NCBI RefSeq assembly: GCF_001890925.1
Contig: NZ_MLCB01000064.1
Span: 1-52,269, forward strand
Source: Planktotalea frisia
GTDB lineage: Bacteria > Pseudomonadota > Alphaproteobacteria > Rhodobacterales > Rhodobacteraceae
Direction: 5' to 3'
Length of the DNA stretch: 52,269 nucleotides
The notes under the pieces are model-generated. The model saw nothing but the letters and a program-made list of their open reading frames with translations, searched no databases and was not told the origin of the DNA. Below are positions 32,105 to 41,969 of this stretch, in pieces; position 1 is the first letter of the stretch, and every line of letters begins with the position of its first letter. A program made the translations under genes and the position numbers.

Positions 32105-34252
32105 CGCAACTGGGCCGTCAACGATCTTGCCGATCTGAATGGCGTCAATACCACGCTCTTTCATTGTTGCTATGGCAACTTTTGCATCCGCTTGTGACAG
32201 TGCGGCGAGCAAGCCACCCGCAGTTTGAGGATCAAGCATTAAGCGACCGCGCGCAGTTTGCGGAGCGTTCATCATCGTCAAAGCGTCGGAGAGGTTGTCG
32301 GGATAGAGACTCGATTGCACACCTGTTTCACTCATTGCCAAGGCCCCGTTCAATAGCGGCACATCGCGAACATTCAACTCAGCGCCAACGCCAGAAGCGC
32401 GACAAATATTAGCGAGATGGCCCGCAAGTCCAAAGCCTGTCACATCTGTCATCGCTTGGGCTGTGCTCAAACTCAGAGCATCTATAGCTACGCCGCGCGC
32501 CATGCTGGCATACGCTGCCGCCACATCCGCACCGCGTGCTTTGATCTGCATTTCAGCAGCAAGCAGAACGCCTGTTCCAATAGGTTTCGTAAGCACTAGG
32601 ACATCGCCGACTTGAGCGCCGCCGAGCGTAATGGGGGTATCGCTCGCAAGGCCCGTGACGCTAAAGCCAATCGTGAACTCGGCCCCCATACTCGTGTGGC
32701 CACCAATAATTTGCGCGCCTGCCTCCCCCATAACGTCACTCGCAGTATGCATGATTTCATCAAGCGTGCGTTCTTGTAGCGCAGTGCTCATGCGCGGCAG
32801 GATTAGGCTCACCATTGCGCTTTGCGGTTTTGCGCCCATTGACCAAATGTCGCCCAACGCATGCACGGCAGCGATACGGGTCATCAAAACGGGATCATCC
32901 GTAAATGCACGTAAATGATCTGTGCTTAATACCTGTTTTACATCGCCCATTTGCAACAAAGCGGCATCGTCGCCTTTCAACGTCACAACATCGTCGCGCT
33001 GTGCACCTGTTTGATGCAAAGCCGAACGCGCCAAAGCACCCCGTCCAACCTTCGAGCCGCATCCAGCGCAAATCGGACCCGCGTGTGCTTCAACGCCGCT
33101 GGCAAACTCTTCAGGTAATTCAAGCGCGCCCATTGGTTTCAAAGCGTCGAATTGATCCATGAATTTGCGGTCTATCTGATCCTTCCATCTCCACATAGCG
33201 CCACCAGAAATTGCGACGCCCAACTTTTCTGCCAGAGCAATTTTTCCACCAAGGGAGACGAGCTTCAGGTAATCTGACTGGGGGTGGTAGTTCTGCATCG
33301 CCCCGCCACTCAAAGCGGCGCGCAGGTTATGAAAAAGGATCGGCGCTTCGCGCACGGCGAACACACCAGCCTTAGGACGGGGGGCGTGGGTCAGATGCGC
33401 GCAATCGCCGACGGCAAAGATGTCTGAGTCGGTTTCACTTTGCAGCGAGGGCAAAACCTTGATGTAGCCTTGCTCCATCGCGAGGCCGATGTTGGAGAGC
33501 CACTCATAAGCACGCGTTCCTGCCGCACCTAGTGTCATTTTCGCAGGGATTGGGTCGCGGTCCGCGACGACGACTTGATCAGCCTCAACGCGCAGGACAT
33601 TGGCGTGCTCCAACAATGTCACGTTTAGCTCATTCAGGCTTTTGAGCACTTTTGATCGCGCTTGTGTTCCCAAGCGACTGAGCGCTTTAGAGCGATCAAT
33701 CAGCGTCACGTCCGCCGCGCGGCCCAAATGCTGCAAACGATGCGCCGCAGCCATTGCCACTTCTGCACCAGCGACGCCCGCGCCGAGAACGGCCACTTGC
33801 GCTGGGCCGGTCTCTTGGCAAAACCCTTCCCATATGCGCGCGAAATCATCGAGCGGCTTGGCGGGTACGGCGTGTTCGGTGAAACCCTCAAGCTCGGGCA
33901 TGCCCGAGGTGATACCTATATCAATAGAGCAGACATCATAACCAATTGGTGCACGATCCGGCACGATCACTTGCTTTTTCGCGCGGTCAATATGCGCTGC
34001 CTTGCCCAAAATAATCCGCGCACCTGCCGCGCGGGCGATGCGGATGAGGTCAATGTAGAGTTCGTCGCTGGTGTAGTGTCCGGCCACAAAGCCGGGAAGC
34101 ATGCCGCTATAAGGCGCGCTCGGTGCTGGATTGATGACCGTCAGGCGCGCGCCGGCAAGCGGCTTCATCGCCCACATTTTCAAAACGAGTGCGTGGGCGT
34201 GACCGCCGCCAATCAGGACGAGGTCGCGGGTCAGGGGAAATGCAGTATTCAT
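32087..34252 (-). CDS. selD: Selenide, water dikinase fused to FAD-dependent oxidoreductase
   Basis: 721 residues. Residues 1-385 form a pyridine-nucleotide-disulphide/NDH-2-like flavoprotein (GGGHAH at 15-20 and a second Rossmann motif GAGVAGAE near 157-164, FAVGDCAH at 279-286). Residues about 389-721 are SelD, with catalytic Cys398 and Lys401 in CAGCGSK, so no selenocysteine is needed. SelD makes selenophosphate from selenide and ATP. The N-terminal oxidoreductase may supply or handle reduced selenium; this fusion is known in several Proteobacteria. The 3' end overlaps selU by 18 bp in convergent orientation. I see no other selenium-pathway gene nearby. Confidence 0.94.
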   Translation of the reverse strand: MNTAFPLTRDLVLIGGGHAHALVLKMWAMKPLAGARLTVINPAPSAPYSGMLPGFVAGHYTSDELYIDLIRIARAAGARIILGKAAHIDRAKKQVIVPDRAPIGYDVCSIDIGITSGMPELEGFTEHAVPAKPLDDFARIWEGFCQETGPAQVAVLGAGVAGAEVAMAAAHRLQHLGRAADVTLIDRSKALSRLGTQARSKVLKSLNELNVTLLEHANVLRVEADQVVVADRDPIPAKMTLGAAGTRAYEWLSNIGLAMEQGYIKVLPSLQSETDSDIFAVGDCAHLTHAPRPKAGVFAVREAPILFHNLRAALSGGAMQNYHPQSDYLKLVSLGGKIALAEKLGVAISGGAMWRWKDQIDRKFMDQFDALKPMGALELPEEFASGVEAHAGPICAGCGSKVGRGALARSALHQTGAQRDDVVTLKGDDAALLQMGDVKQVLSTDHLRAFTDDPVLMTRIAAVHALGDIWSMGAKPQSAMVSLILPRMSTALQERTLDEIMHTASDVMGEAGAQIIGGHTSMGAEFTIGFSVTGLASDTPITLGGAQVGDVLVLTKPIGTGVLLAAEMQIKARGADVAAAYASMARGVAIDALSLSTAQAMTDVTGFGLAGHLANICRASGVGAELNVRDVPLLNGALAMSETGVQSSLYPDNLSDALTMMNAPQTARGRLMLDPQTAGGLLAALSQADAKVAIATMKERGIDAIQIGKIVDGPVALNLIE

Positions 34253-34322
34253 GAGCGCTTGCTACACCCAAGGCGCGAGCAGGGCCAGCATACAGAGCGT
34301 CACAGTCTTGCGAGGGTTTATG

Positions 34323-35363
34323 TCACTCGTATCCTGTCATTTCGAGATACCCTGTGCCCGCGTGGGACCCTTCGATGGTAATCGGTCCTTCCCAATAGGG
34401 CACAGAGGTGGTCATCCAAGCCTGCGGATTGAGCGCACTTACAGTCAGATCAACGCCCTTTTCGGGCAGTTGCACGGCCCAAGTGGTTGGCACGCTGCGC
34501 CCGGCAACATCAGTTCGATTAATTTCCTGTGCTTGAAACGCACCATTTGGCATAGGTGTCGCAGTGCCGTCAGCGTCTATCCACGTCGCAGATGTGTAGG
34601 GCGCTGTTTCGTTGGAGCGCAATACAAACCCCATCATCCTAGCGCCGCTGTCAAAGCTGAGAGAGAACCAATCCCATCCCGTTTGATCGCTTGCAAGCGG
34701 TTGTGAGGACCACTCGCGATCTAACCACGCGTGGCCCGTTACGGCGATGTCCCCCTCTGGCAAGGCGAGGGTTCCAGCGATGTCATAGAATGGTTGCGAG
34801 TAGTAATAGCTTGCTTGGCCAGCGGCTGATTTAACCGAATAGCCCGCGTCTCCTTGTAACACCAAAGGGCCTTGCGCAGAGAGGGTCATATCATAGCCGA
34901 AGTCTGGCCCAACAGCGCGCAACTCCATCTCATTAAAATCAGTTGAACCGCGTAAATACCAGTCGTCGATCCAAGCCTCGAAACGTTCATCAACCTTCAC
35001 ACCGGCTTGCCCGATTCCGCCGCGCCCTAAACGCTCTGTGACGTAATGCGCGCTGGGCGTAGTAATGGCGGCGTGCCCCATCCAAAGCTGCGCGCTGTTC
35101 CAGCCCTCGCCCTCAGTCGGGGTCAAAGCACTTCGAAACAATGTCCATTGCAGGCCATAGGACGTGCCGTCGGGCCCCTCAAGATTTGCGGTCAAATACC
35201 ACCATTCGATGCGGTAGTCATTATGCGCGCCGTGGTCTTTGGGGAAAGTCAGGGCCTGACCGCGCTCAGGTGTCGCAAAACCGTCGATATCGGTGCCAAG
35301 ACCTGCGAATCCCTGCGCGATCGCAGCGCTGGGCAGTAATAACATGAGAAGAAGCCATTTCAT
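34323..35363 (-). CDS. Secreted lipocalin-like (AttH/CrtC-like) protein
   Basis: 346 residues. Cleavable signal peptide (MKWLLLMLLLPSAAIAQ, cleavage near 16). Conserved landmarks of the family: HNDYRIEWWYLTANL, then WNSAQLWMGHAA and GHAWLDREWSSQPL, as in putative periplasmic hydrolases related to carotenoid 1,2-hydratase and AttH. These are often linked to ABC transporters, but no transporter is present here. The substrate is unknown. On the minus strand, 70 bp upstream of selD, so co-transcription with selD is possible. Confidence 0.85.
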   Translation of the reverse strand: MKWLLLMLLLPSAAIAQGFAGLGTDIDGFATPERGQALTFPKDHGAHNDYRIEWWYLTANLEGPDGTSYGLQWTLFRSALTPTEGEGWNSAQLWMGHAAITTPSAHYVTERLGRGGIGQAGVKVDERFEAWIDDWYLRGSTDFNEMELRAVGPDFGYDMTLSAQGPLVLQGDAGYSVKSAAGQASYYYSQPFYDIAGTLALPEGDIAVTGHAWLDREWSSQPLASDQTGWDWFSLSFDSGARMMGFVLRSNETAPYTSATWIDADGTATPMPNGAFQAQEINRTDVAGRSVPTTWAVQLPEKGVDLTVSALNPQAWMTTSVPYWEGPITIEGSHAGTGYLEMTGYE

Positions 35364-35396
35364 AAGACGTTACTTAATGCGCATTGGACAAAAAGA

Positions 35397-35423
35397 AACG
35401 CCCCTGAGGTTATCAGAGGCGTT
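35397..35423 (-). terminator. Terminator of pckA
   Basis: AACGCC (35397-35402) pairs with GGCGTT (35418-35423), with CTGA/TCAG inside; on the minus strand it is followed by TTTCTTTTT. It lies 24 bp after the pckA stop. Confidence 0.8.
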
Positions 35424-35446
35424 GCTTTTGATCATTTGAAAGGGGT

Positions 35447-37045
35447 TTAGCTGATCGCTGCCGCTTTCACGTCCGCATCAATGTAGGGAAGGTATTGCTG
35501 GAAGTTTTCCGCAAACATGTTCACAAGCTTTGTGGCTTGGCGATCATAGGCTTCTGGATTGTCCCATGTGCGGCGCGGATCCAAAAGAACCTCTGCGACA
35601 CCGGGGGCTGCGACTGGTACGTCAAACCCAAAGTTTGCATCCTTGCGGAAGGTCGCATCAGCCAAAGAGCCATCAAGTGCAGCTGTTAACAAAGCACGTG
35701 TCGCACGGATCGGCATGCGCGATCCTGTGCCATATGCGCCGCCTGTCCAGCCTGTGTTCACAAGCCAGCACGTTGCACCGTGCTCTGCGATCTTTTCTTT
35801 GAGCAGGTTGCCATAGACTTCTGGGCGACGCGGCATGAAGGGCGCACCAAAGCAAGTGGAGAACGTCGGCTCAGGCTCGGTCACGCCGCGCTCTGTGCCT
35901 GCAACTTTGGAGGTGAAACCAGACAAGAAGTGATACATCGCCTGCGCAGGTGTGAGACGCGAAATGGGGGGCAAAACACCGAATGCATCGCAGGTCAGCA
36001 TGATGATGTTCTTGGGGTGGCCGCCAAGCGCTGTCTTGGACGCGTTAGAGATGTAGTGCAGCGGATACGCGCAGCGCATGTTCGCAGTCAGGCTATCGTC
36101 CTCGAAATCCAGCTCTTTGGTTTCTGGGTCATAGACCATGTTCTCGATCACTGTGCCGAACTTCGTTGTGGTTTCGTAGATTTCCGGTTCGGCCTCTGGG
36201 CTAAGGTTGATAGTTTTGGCGTAGCAACCGCCCTCAAAGTTGAACGTGCCACGATCAGACCAGCCATGCTCGTCATCGCCGATCAGCGTGCGCGCAGGAT
36301 CAGCGGAAAGCGTCGTTTTGCCTGTCCCGGATAGGCCAAAGAAAACTGCCGTATCAACCGGGTTGCCATTGGCGTGGTTCGCAGAGCAATGCATCGGCAT
36401 GATGCCTTTGTCCGGCAGCAAGTAGTTTAGCAACGAGAAGACAGATTTTTTGTTCTCGCCCGCGTATTCCGTGCCGCCGATCAGGATGAGTTTCTTCTCG
36501 AAGTTCATCGCGATCACCGTCTCAGAGCGACAATTATGACGCTTGGGATCTGCGAGGAAGCTTGGGCAGTTGATGACGGTGAAATCAGCGGTGAAATCAT
36601 CAAGCGCGTCGCGCTCAGGACGGCGCAGCATCGTGCGGATGAACAAACCGTGCCAAGCAAGTTCGGTCACAACACGCACATCAATCGCGTGCTTTGGATC
36701 GGCGCCGCCAACAAGGTCTTGTACGAAATAGTCGCGACCCTTCATGTGCTTTAGCATATCCGCGTGCAGCGCTTCGAAACCTTCAGGGCTCATCTCTGCG
36801 TTGTTTTCCCACCAGATCGTGTCGACAACATCGGGTGTTTTAACCACGTGTTTGTCTTTTGGAGAGCGGCCTGTGAACTTGCCTGTGGTTACAAGAAACG
36901 CACCGCCATTGCCGAGCTCACCTTCGCCCTTTTCAAGGGCGGCTTGGATTAACGCAGGCTCCATCAGATTATAATAGACTGACCCAAGCTCCGTGATGCC
37001 TTGATCTTCGAGCTTGAAAGAAGGGTTCACCCGTCCAGTTGTCAT
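35447..37045 (-). CDS. pckA: ATP-dependent phosphoenolpyruvate carboxykinase
   Basis: 532 residues, the usual bacterial length. Substrate-binding motif [12 protein letters not shown] (54-65), kinase-1a P-loop GLSGTGKT (237-244), metal/phosphate-binding LIGDDEHGW and the adenine-binding [10 protein letters not shown]-like region (near residue 445). It converts oxaloacetate and ATP to PEP, CO2 and ADP, the entry to gluconeogenesis. Divergent from chvI; the 373-bp region between carries two tandem TTAGCGCAA elements. In Rhizobiales and Rhodobacterales pckA and chvI-chvG are commonly adjacent and functionally linked. Confidence 0.97.
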   Translation of the reverse strand: MTTGRVNPSFKLEDQGITELGSVYYNLMEPALIQAALEKGEGELGNGGAFLVTTGKFTGRSPKDKHVVKTPDVVDTIWWENNAEMSPEGFEALHADMLKHMKGRDYFVQDLVGGADPKHAIDVRVVTELAWHGLFIRTMLRRPERDALDDFTADFTVINCPSFLADPKRHNCRSETVIAMNFEKKLILIGGTEYAGENKKSVFSLLNYLLPDKGIMPMHCSANHANGNPVDTAVFFGLSGTGKTTLSADPARTLIGDDEHGWSDRGTFNFEGGCYAKTINLSPEAEPEIYETTTKFGTVIENMVYDPETKELDFEDDSLTANMRCAYPLHYISNASKTALGGHPKNIIMLTCDAFGVLPPISRLTPAQAMYHFLSGFTSKVAGTERGVTEPEPTFSTCFGAPFMPRRPEVYGNLLKEKIAEHGATCWLVNTGWTGGAYGTGSRMPIRATRALLTAALDGSLADATFRKDANFGFDVPVAAPGVAEVLLDPRRTWDNPEAYDRQATKLVNMFAENFQQYLPYIDADVKAAAIS

Positions 37046-37418
37046 ATTAAACTCCTGTGGCCATGCGTTTGCGGCCTATTTTAGTTTGCAGCCTGCCACT
37101 TGCGCGGTGGACGGCTGATCACGATCGAAACATGTCGTGGTATTTCCTCTTAACATGATGATTTCACGCGTGAACAGGACGCTTTGGCACAGTTAGCGCA
37201 ACCAACATGAGTTTAGCGCAATCATGTCTACATCTGGTGGGGTTGCTTAAAATTGAAGATACAAAATCTATGTTGTTCAGCAGAAAATAAGGGTTTTAGG
37301 TGCCAAATAAGTCACGCATCTGTAGCTGATTCGCAGTTGGGGATTGATCTGAAACGAGAAACACGCGAGTCATAGTGAAAAAAATAAACTGGCAATTGAG
37401 CAGTATAAGGAAGCAGGC
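37046..37418. promoter_or_regulatory. Divergent pckA-chvI control region with tandem repeats
   Basis: No gene. Two 10-base elements, AGTTAGCGCA (37191-37200) and GTTTAGCGCA (37211-37220), each followed by A(C/T)CA, are spaced 20 bp start to start, about two helical turns, so a dimeric regulator could bind both on one face. They are about 146 bp from the pckA start and 200 bp from chvI. The protein is unknown; a LacI-type or ChvI-type regulator of pckA are candidates by analogy only. Confidence 0.5.
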
Positions 37419-38120
37419 ATGTCCAAAATCGCATTGGTGGACGACGACAGGAATATCCTGACGTCGGTCTTTATGACTCTCGAGGCCGAAGGCTTTGAGG
37501 TTGAAACCTATAACGACGGTCAATCAGCGCTAGATGCGTTCAATCGCAAGCTGCCTGATATGGCCGTTCTTGATATCAAAATGCCGCGCATGGATGGAAT
37601 GGACTTGCTTCAACGCTTGCGCCAGAAAACGTCAATGCCGGTTATCTTTCTGACCTCCAAAGATGATGAGATTGACGAAGTCTTGGGTCTGCGTATGGGT
37701 GCAGATGACTACGTCAAAAAGCCTTTCTCTCAACGTTTGCTGGTCGAGCGTATTCGTGCCTTGTTGCGTCGCCAAGATGCAGAAGCAGGTGTCGTTGTTG
37801 CGGAAACTGACGAAAACAAAGTCATTGAGCGCGGTGATCTGACGATGGATCCATTGCGCCATGTAGTGAAGTGGAAGGGCAAGGATGTTACGTTGACCGT
37901 GACAGAATTCTTGTTGCTCCAAGCGCTTGCTCAACGCCCTGGTTTTGTGAAAAGCCGCGATCAGTTGATGGATGTCGCTTATGACGATCAAGTTTACGTG
38001 GATGACCGCACCATCGATAGCCACATCAAGCGTCTGCGCAAAAAGATGCGTACCGTAGACACAGAGTTTTCGGCAATCGAAACGCTCTACGGCATCGGTT
38101 ACAGGTACAACGAAGAGTAA
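37419..38120 (+). CDS. chvI: Response regulator ChvI
   Basis: 233 residues. Receiver domain with DDD at 8-10, phosphoacceptor D52 ([11 protein letters not shown]), conserved Thr/Lys (LTSKDDE and VKKPFS), then an OmpR-type winged helix (residues about 135-230, ending TLYGIGYRY). Pairs with ChvG downstream; in Alphaproteobacteria this system responds to acid and envelope conditions. An AAGGAAG ribosome-binding site lies about 7 bases upstream of the ATG. Its stop overlaps the chvG start (TAATG), so it is translated with chvG. Confidence 0.96.
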   Translation: MSKIALVDDDRNILTSVFMTLEAEGFEVETYNDGQSALDAFNRKLPDMAVLDIKMPRMDGMDLLQRLRQKTSMPVIFLTSKDDEIDEVLGLRMGADDYVKKPFSQRLLVERIRALLRRQDAEAGVVVAETDENKVIERGDLTMDPLRHVVKWKGKDVTLTVTEFLLLQALAQRPGFVKSRDQLMDVAYDDQVYVDDRTIDSHIKRLRKKMRTVDTEFSAIETLYGIGYRYNEE

Positions 38121-39838
38121 TGGCCCTCGCAGAACGCATAACGTCGGCGCGCGCGCCACGCGCACGTCAAGAAGTCGATGTAGTTCTGGGCGACGATTGG
38201 GTCTCTCCGGACAGCACCGTTGACAAAGAGGTGCGTGACCAGCGTAATCGCCGTGGGTTTTTTTCGCTCAAGCGGAGTGCGCTGACGCGGAAAATCATTA
38301 CCTTTAACCTGATAGCTTTGAATATCTTGGTGGCAGGTATCCTCTACCTGAACTCATCGCGTGACAGTCTTGCTTCACAGCGCGCAGCCTCATTGGTTGG
38401 CGAAGTAGAGCTGGTCGCAGATGTTTTCGAAGCACAAATAGAAATGAGCGATGGCCAAACCTTGGCTGCTGCAGACGAGCAGATTTCAGCGACCTTGGCA
38501 GCGCTCGATTTACGAAATTCTGTCCAAGTTTTTGTTTTTGGCTCTGAAGGCGGGCTCGTTGCGAATGCAACTGGCAGCACTGCGAACCTAGGTACGGAAC
38601 TGGGTGAAAGTCAGAGTAAAACGCTCATCGTCGATGCGTTGTCAAAGTTTTGGTCTCTTACTACATCGCCATTCATAAGTGACACACCTGTTCAAATTCC
38701 CCCGCTAGAAGAACAGTTACGTGATCTTGTGGGCAAATCTGCCAGCGGTGAAACAGTCGTTGGTAAAGGGTTGAACCCCGAAGGCGGCGCAATTTTCATT
38801 GTAACGACCCCGATTATGACTGCGGGTCAAAGCGTTGGTGTGGTGGCGCTTGCAAGTGCGTCAGGCGAAATTGACATGTTGGTGAAAAGCGAGCGCGAGC
38901 GCGTCCTGCAAATGTTCCTTATCGCTACTCTTGTCTCTATCGGATTGAGCTTGGTCCTTGCGTCGACAATTTCTAACCCGCTCTCTGACCTCGCGATGGC
39001 TGCTGAAGTTGGGCGCCGCAATCATAGTGGCAAAGTGAGCCCATCCCGGATCCGTATTCCCGATTTGACGGCACGTCCCGACGAAATTGGCCGTCTTTCT
39101 GGTGCGCTCAGGGGCATGGTTGCAGCGCTTTATGATCGCATCGATAGCAACGAACAGTTTGCAGCAGATGTTGCGCACGAAATCAAAAACCCTTTGGCGT
39201 CTTTACGGTCCGCTGTCGGAACGATGCGTGTTGCCAAGCGCGAAGATCAACGCGAAAAACTGTTGCAAGTGATTGAACATGACGTGCGTCGTTTGGACCG
39301 CCTCGTGAGCGACATATCCAATGCGTCGCGTCTTGATAGTGAGTTGGTGAAAGAAGAAGAAGAACGCTTTGATTTGCTCCATATGGTTGGCAATTTGACA
39401 GAGTATTTGGGTCAGCAAGCCAGTGACGACGGCATCGAATTTATCGCTGATTTGCCTTCTGAGCCGATCATGATTTCTGGTCTGGAAGGACGTCTTGCGC
39501 AGGTCTTTGTCAATCTGATCACGAACGCGACGAGTTTCTGTGAAGAAGGTGATGCAATCCGCGTTTGGGCGCGCCAGCGGGAAAACCGTGTGCTCGTCGT
39601 TGTCGAAGACACAGGGCCGGGCATTCCAGAGCAGGCTTTGAGCAAAGTGTTCAAGCGGTTTTATTCTGAGCGTCCAGAGGGACAATTTGGCAATAATTCC
39701 GGCCTTGGCCTCGCGATTTCTAAGCAAATCGTTGAAGCGCATGGCGGTGTCATTTGGGCTGAAAATATCCGCCCGACAGCCGCTGACGTAACGTCTGAGC
39801 CACTTGGTGCGCGTTTCGTTGTTGGCCTTCCTATCTAA
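38120..39838 (+). CDS. chvG: Sensor histidine kinase ChvG
   Basis: 572 residues. One membrane helix near 59-78, a periplasmic sensor part of about 185 residues, a second helix near 267-285, a HAMP domain, then DHp with VAHEIKNPLASL and a HATPase domain with GPGIP and NNSGLGLAIS. Acts at the inner membrane and phosphorylates ChvI. In several alphas ChvG is held by the periplasmic regulator ExoR, which is not visible here. The kinase motifs look intact. It precedes hprK by 5 bp in the same operon. Confidence 0.96.
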   Translation: MALAERITSARAPRARQEVDVVLGDDWVSPDSTVDKEVRDQRNRRGFFSLKRSALTRKIITFNLIALNILVAGILYLNSSRDSLASQRAASLVGEVELVADVFEAQIEMSDGQTLAAADEQISATLAALDLRNSVQVFVFGSEGGLVANATGSTANLGTELGESQSKTLIVDALSKFWSLTTSPFISDTPVQIPPLEEQLRDLVGKSASGETVVGKGLNPEGGAIFIVTTPIMTAGQSVGVVALASASGEIDMLVKSERERVLQMFLIATLVSIGLSLVLASTISNPLSDLAMAAEVGRRNHSGKVSPSRIRIPDLTARPDEIGRLSGALRGMVAALYDRIDSNEQFAADVAHEIKNPLASLRSAVGTMRVAKREDQREKLLQVIEHDVRRLDRLVSDISNASRLDSELVKEEEERFDLLHMVGNLTEYLGQQASDDGIEFIADLPSEPIMISGLEGRLAQVFVNLITNATSFCEEGDAIRVWARQRENRVLVVVEDTGPGIPEQALSKVFKRFYSERPEGQFGNNSGLGLAISKQIVEAHGGVIWAENIRPTAADVTSEPLGARFVVGLPI

Positions 39839-39843
39839 ACCTA

Positions 39844-40278
39844 ATGCTTGATGACGCAAAAATTCAGCACCATGCAACAGTAGTTGCATGGGCTGGTAGC
39901 GGCGTCATGATTATTGGCAAACCGGGGTCAGGTAAAACTAGTCTGGCGTTACATTTGATGGCGCTTGGTTGCGATCTTGTCGCCGACGATCGCACTGAAT
40001 TGCACAAGCAAGGGGATCAACTCGTCGCACGTTGCCCCTTAGCGATCCAAGGCCAAATCGAAGCGCGTGGATTTGGAATTTTGCAGACACCATTTATCGT
40101 AAACGCTGTGATTGTTTGTGTCGTGGACCTAGACCAGACAGAACAAAAGCGCCTGCCGGAACATAAAACAACTACGCTTTGCGGTGTCACGCTCCCTTTT
40201 TTTCACAAAGCCGACATTGGTGTTTTGCCTTTCGCCCTTTTGCAATACCTTAAAGGTTCAAAGCTGCTTCGAGTTTGA
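39844..40278 (+). CDS. hprK: HPr kinase/phosphorylase, short form
   Basis: 144 residues, only the C-terminal catalytic domain; the roughly 130-residue N-terminal domain of the Gram-positive enzyme is missing, as is normal in Alphaproteobacteria. P-loop GKPGSGKT at 25-32, the HPrK signature QIEARGFGIL near 70-79. It phosphorylates HPr on Ser. It sits between chvG (5 bp) and rapZ in a conserved operon with EIIA and HPr, linking carbon or nitrogen status to the ChvG/ChvI system. Confidence 0.95.
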   Translation: MLDDAKIQHHATVVAWAGSGVMIIGKPGSGKTSLALHLMALGCDLVADDRTELHKQGDQLVARCPLAIQGQIEARGFGILQTPFIVNAVIVCVVDLDQTEQKRLPEHKTTTLCGVTLPFFHKADIGVLPFALLQYLKGSKLLRV

Positions 40279-40293
40279 GTGAGATCCCATTTA

Positions 40294-41190
40294 ATGAGCG
40301 CAGACCTATCGATTAGCCCTGTAAAACAACGGCTCATTCTTGTGACCGGGCCCTCTGGCGCGGGTCGCTCTACTGCGATCAATGCGCTGGAAGACCTTGG
40401 TTATGAGGCAATCGATAACCTACCGTTGTCGCTTTTGCCGCGTTTGATGCAGGGGCCTGCTCATGAAAAACCTCTCGCATTGGGGTTAGATACGCGCAAT
40501 CGAGAGTTTTCAACTGCTGCGTTAATGGACGCGATTGAAGAATTGAGCGCGCGCAGAGCATATGATTTTGATGTGCTTTTCATTGACTGCTCGGACAACG
40601 TTTTGCTGCGCCGCTTCTCTGAAACACGTCGCCGGCATCCTATGGCTGGCGCGGATGATCCCTTGCGTGGCATAGCGCGCGAAAAGCAGATGTTGGAAAG
40701 CATACGTCAGCGTGCGAGCATATTGATTGATAGCACTGAACTTAGTCCACACGACATGCGCGCTGAAGTATCACGGCTTTTCTCGCTCGAAATTGAGCAA
40801 AAACTCTCGGTTTCGCTGCATTCCTTTTCTTATAAACGGGGTCTGCCGCGCTCTGCCGATATGGTGCTGGATTGCCGTTTTTTGCGTAATCCGCATTGGG
40901 AGCCAGAGCTGCGCCTAATGACCGGTCTTGATCCGGCTGTTGCCGAATATGTGTCCCAAGACCTGCGCTACCCCGCCTTTTTTCAGCACATCAAAGATCT
41001 CTGTGACACGCTGCTGCCTGCTTACCAAGAAGAAGGTAAGTCGCATTTCACGATTGCATTCGGATGCACCGGCGGGCGGCATCGCTCAGTTACCTTAACG
41101 GAAGCAACGTCGCAGATGCTTGCACAAACGGGGTGGCAAGTGTCATGTAGGCATAGGGAATTGCAGCGCGAATTTGGCAGTGCTCTATGA
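40294..41190 (+). CDS. rapZ: RapZ-family nucleotide-binding protein
   Basis: 298 residues from the ATG at 40294, chosen because GAGTGAGA lies about 10 bases upstream; a GTG at 40279 directly after the hprK stop would add five residues. P-loop GPSGAGRS at 19-26, a second conserved segment LFIDCSD, and the C-terminal [12 protein letters not shown], all RapZ features. In E. coli RapZ delivers the small RNA GlmZ to RNase E; in alphas the role is less clear, and the gene is tied to the PTS cluster. Full length. Confidence 0.93.
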   Translation: MSADLSISPVKQRLILVTGPSGAGRSTAINALEDLGYEAIDNLPLSLLPRLMQGPAHEKPLALGLDTRNREFSTAALMDAIEELSARRAYDFDVLFIDCSDNVLLRRFSETRRRHPMAGADDPLRGIAREKQMLESIRQRASILIDSTELSPHDMRAEVSRLFSLEIEQKLSVSLHSFSYKRGLPRSADMVLDCRFLRNPHWEPELRLMTGLDPAVAEYVSQDLRYPAFFQHIKDLCDTLLPAYQEEGKSHFTIAFGCTGGRHRSVTLTEATSQMLAQTGWQVSCRHRELQREFGSAL

Positions 41191-41227
41191 CTCACTTGCA
41201 ACTAGGAAAGATCGGCAAGGTGCTTCA

Positions 41228-41620
41228 GTGATTGGAATTGTGATCGTTGCTCATGGTGGGCTTGCGCGGGAGTATCGCGCAGCGATTGAGCATGTGGTGG
41301 GCGCGCAAAGCGGCATCGAAGCGATTGCTATTTTGCCAGATCACGATCGCACTGTGAAAGAGGCCGAAATCTGTGCGGCGGCGGAATCGGTGGATGCTGG
41401 CGCAGGTGTTGTCATGGTCACTGATCTTTTTGGTGGCTCGCCCTCGAACTTGTCTTTGCGGGCTTGCCGTGTGAGTGGGCGACGTATTCTTTATGGCGCA
41501 AATCTGCCGATGTTGGTGAAACTCGCTAAGTCCAGAGACCTGCCGCTTGCTGAAGCTGTGCGTTTGTCTCTAGATGCGGGGCGCAAATATATTGATAGTC
41601 AAAACTATTCAAACGTTTGA
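41228..41620 (+). CDS. PTS EIIA component (mannose-type)
   Basis: 130 residues, starting at the GTG at 41228 with the family opening IGIVIVAHGGLA; His9 is the phosphorylation site. The longer frame upstream, inside rapZ, is unsupported. A conserved VTDLFGGSPSNL segment near 66-77 is typical of ManX/EIIA-Man domains. In Alphaproteobacteria this stand-alone EIIA takes phosphate from HPr in a regulatory, non-transport phosphorelay. Between rapZ and HPr (18 bp before it). No EIIB/EIIC is present in the window. Confidence 0.92.
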   Translation: MIGIVIVAHGGLAREYRAAIEHVVGAQSGIEAIAILPDHDRTVKEAEICAAAESVDAGAGVVMVTDLFGGSPSNLSLRACRVSGRRILYGANLPMLVKLAKSRDLPLAEAVRLSLDAGRKYIDSQNYSNV

Positions 41621-41638
41621 ATTAAAGGTATTATTTTC

Positions 41639-41917
41639 ATGTCTGAGACCGTTCAACGCACTCTAAATATCATCAATGAAAAGGGCTTGCACGCGCGTGC
41701 GTCGGCCAAATTTGTTGAAGTGACGGAAGGGTTTGAAGCAAGCGCAGATGTCAGTCGCGAGGGGATGAACGCAACGGGTGACAGTATTATGGGGCTTTTG
41801 ATGTTGGCAGCTTCCAAAGGAACAAGTATCAACGTAGAGACGCGTGGACCTGACGCGATCGCATTGGCTGATGCATTGGAAGCGTTGGTGTCGGACAGAT
41901 TCGGCGAAGACGTGTAG
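41639..41917 (+). CDS. HPr phosphocarrier protein
   Basis: 92 residues. His18 in NEKGLHARA is the PTS phosphorylation site; Ser49 in TGDSIMGLLML is the site for HprK. The protein is the shared phospho-donor for EIIA and the substrate of HprK in this operon. Enzyme I (PtsP-like) is not in the window. Downstream, the next gene starts 52 bp later. Confidence 0.96.
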   Translation: MSETVQRTLNIINEKGLHARASAKFVEVTEGFEASADVSREGMNATGDSIMGLLMLAASKGTSINVETRGPDAIALADALEALVSDRFGEDV

Positions 41918-41969
41918 TAGAAACGGAGAGTTCTGCTGGGATTGAAATGACAAGGAACTGGCCAAAGCT

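Noticed and set aside
41120-41227. Longer N-terminus for the EIIA protein
   Set aside because: It lies inside rapZ, is unrelated to the family, and a GTG at 41228 gives the exact EIIA start.
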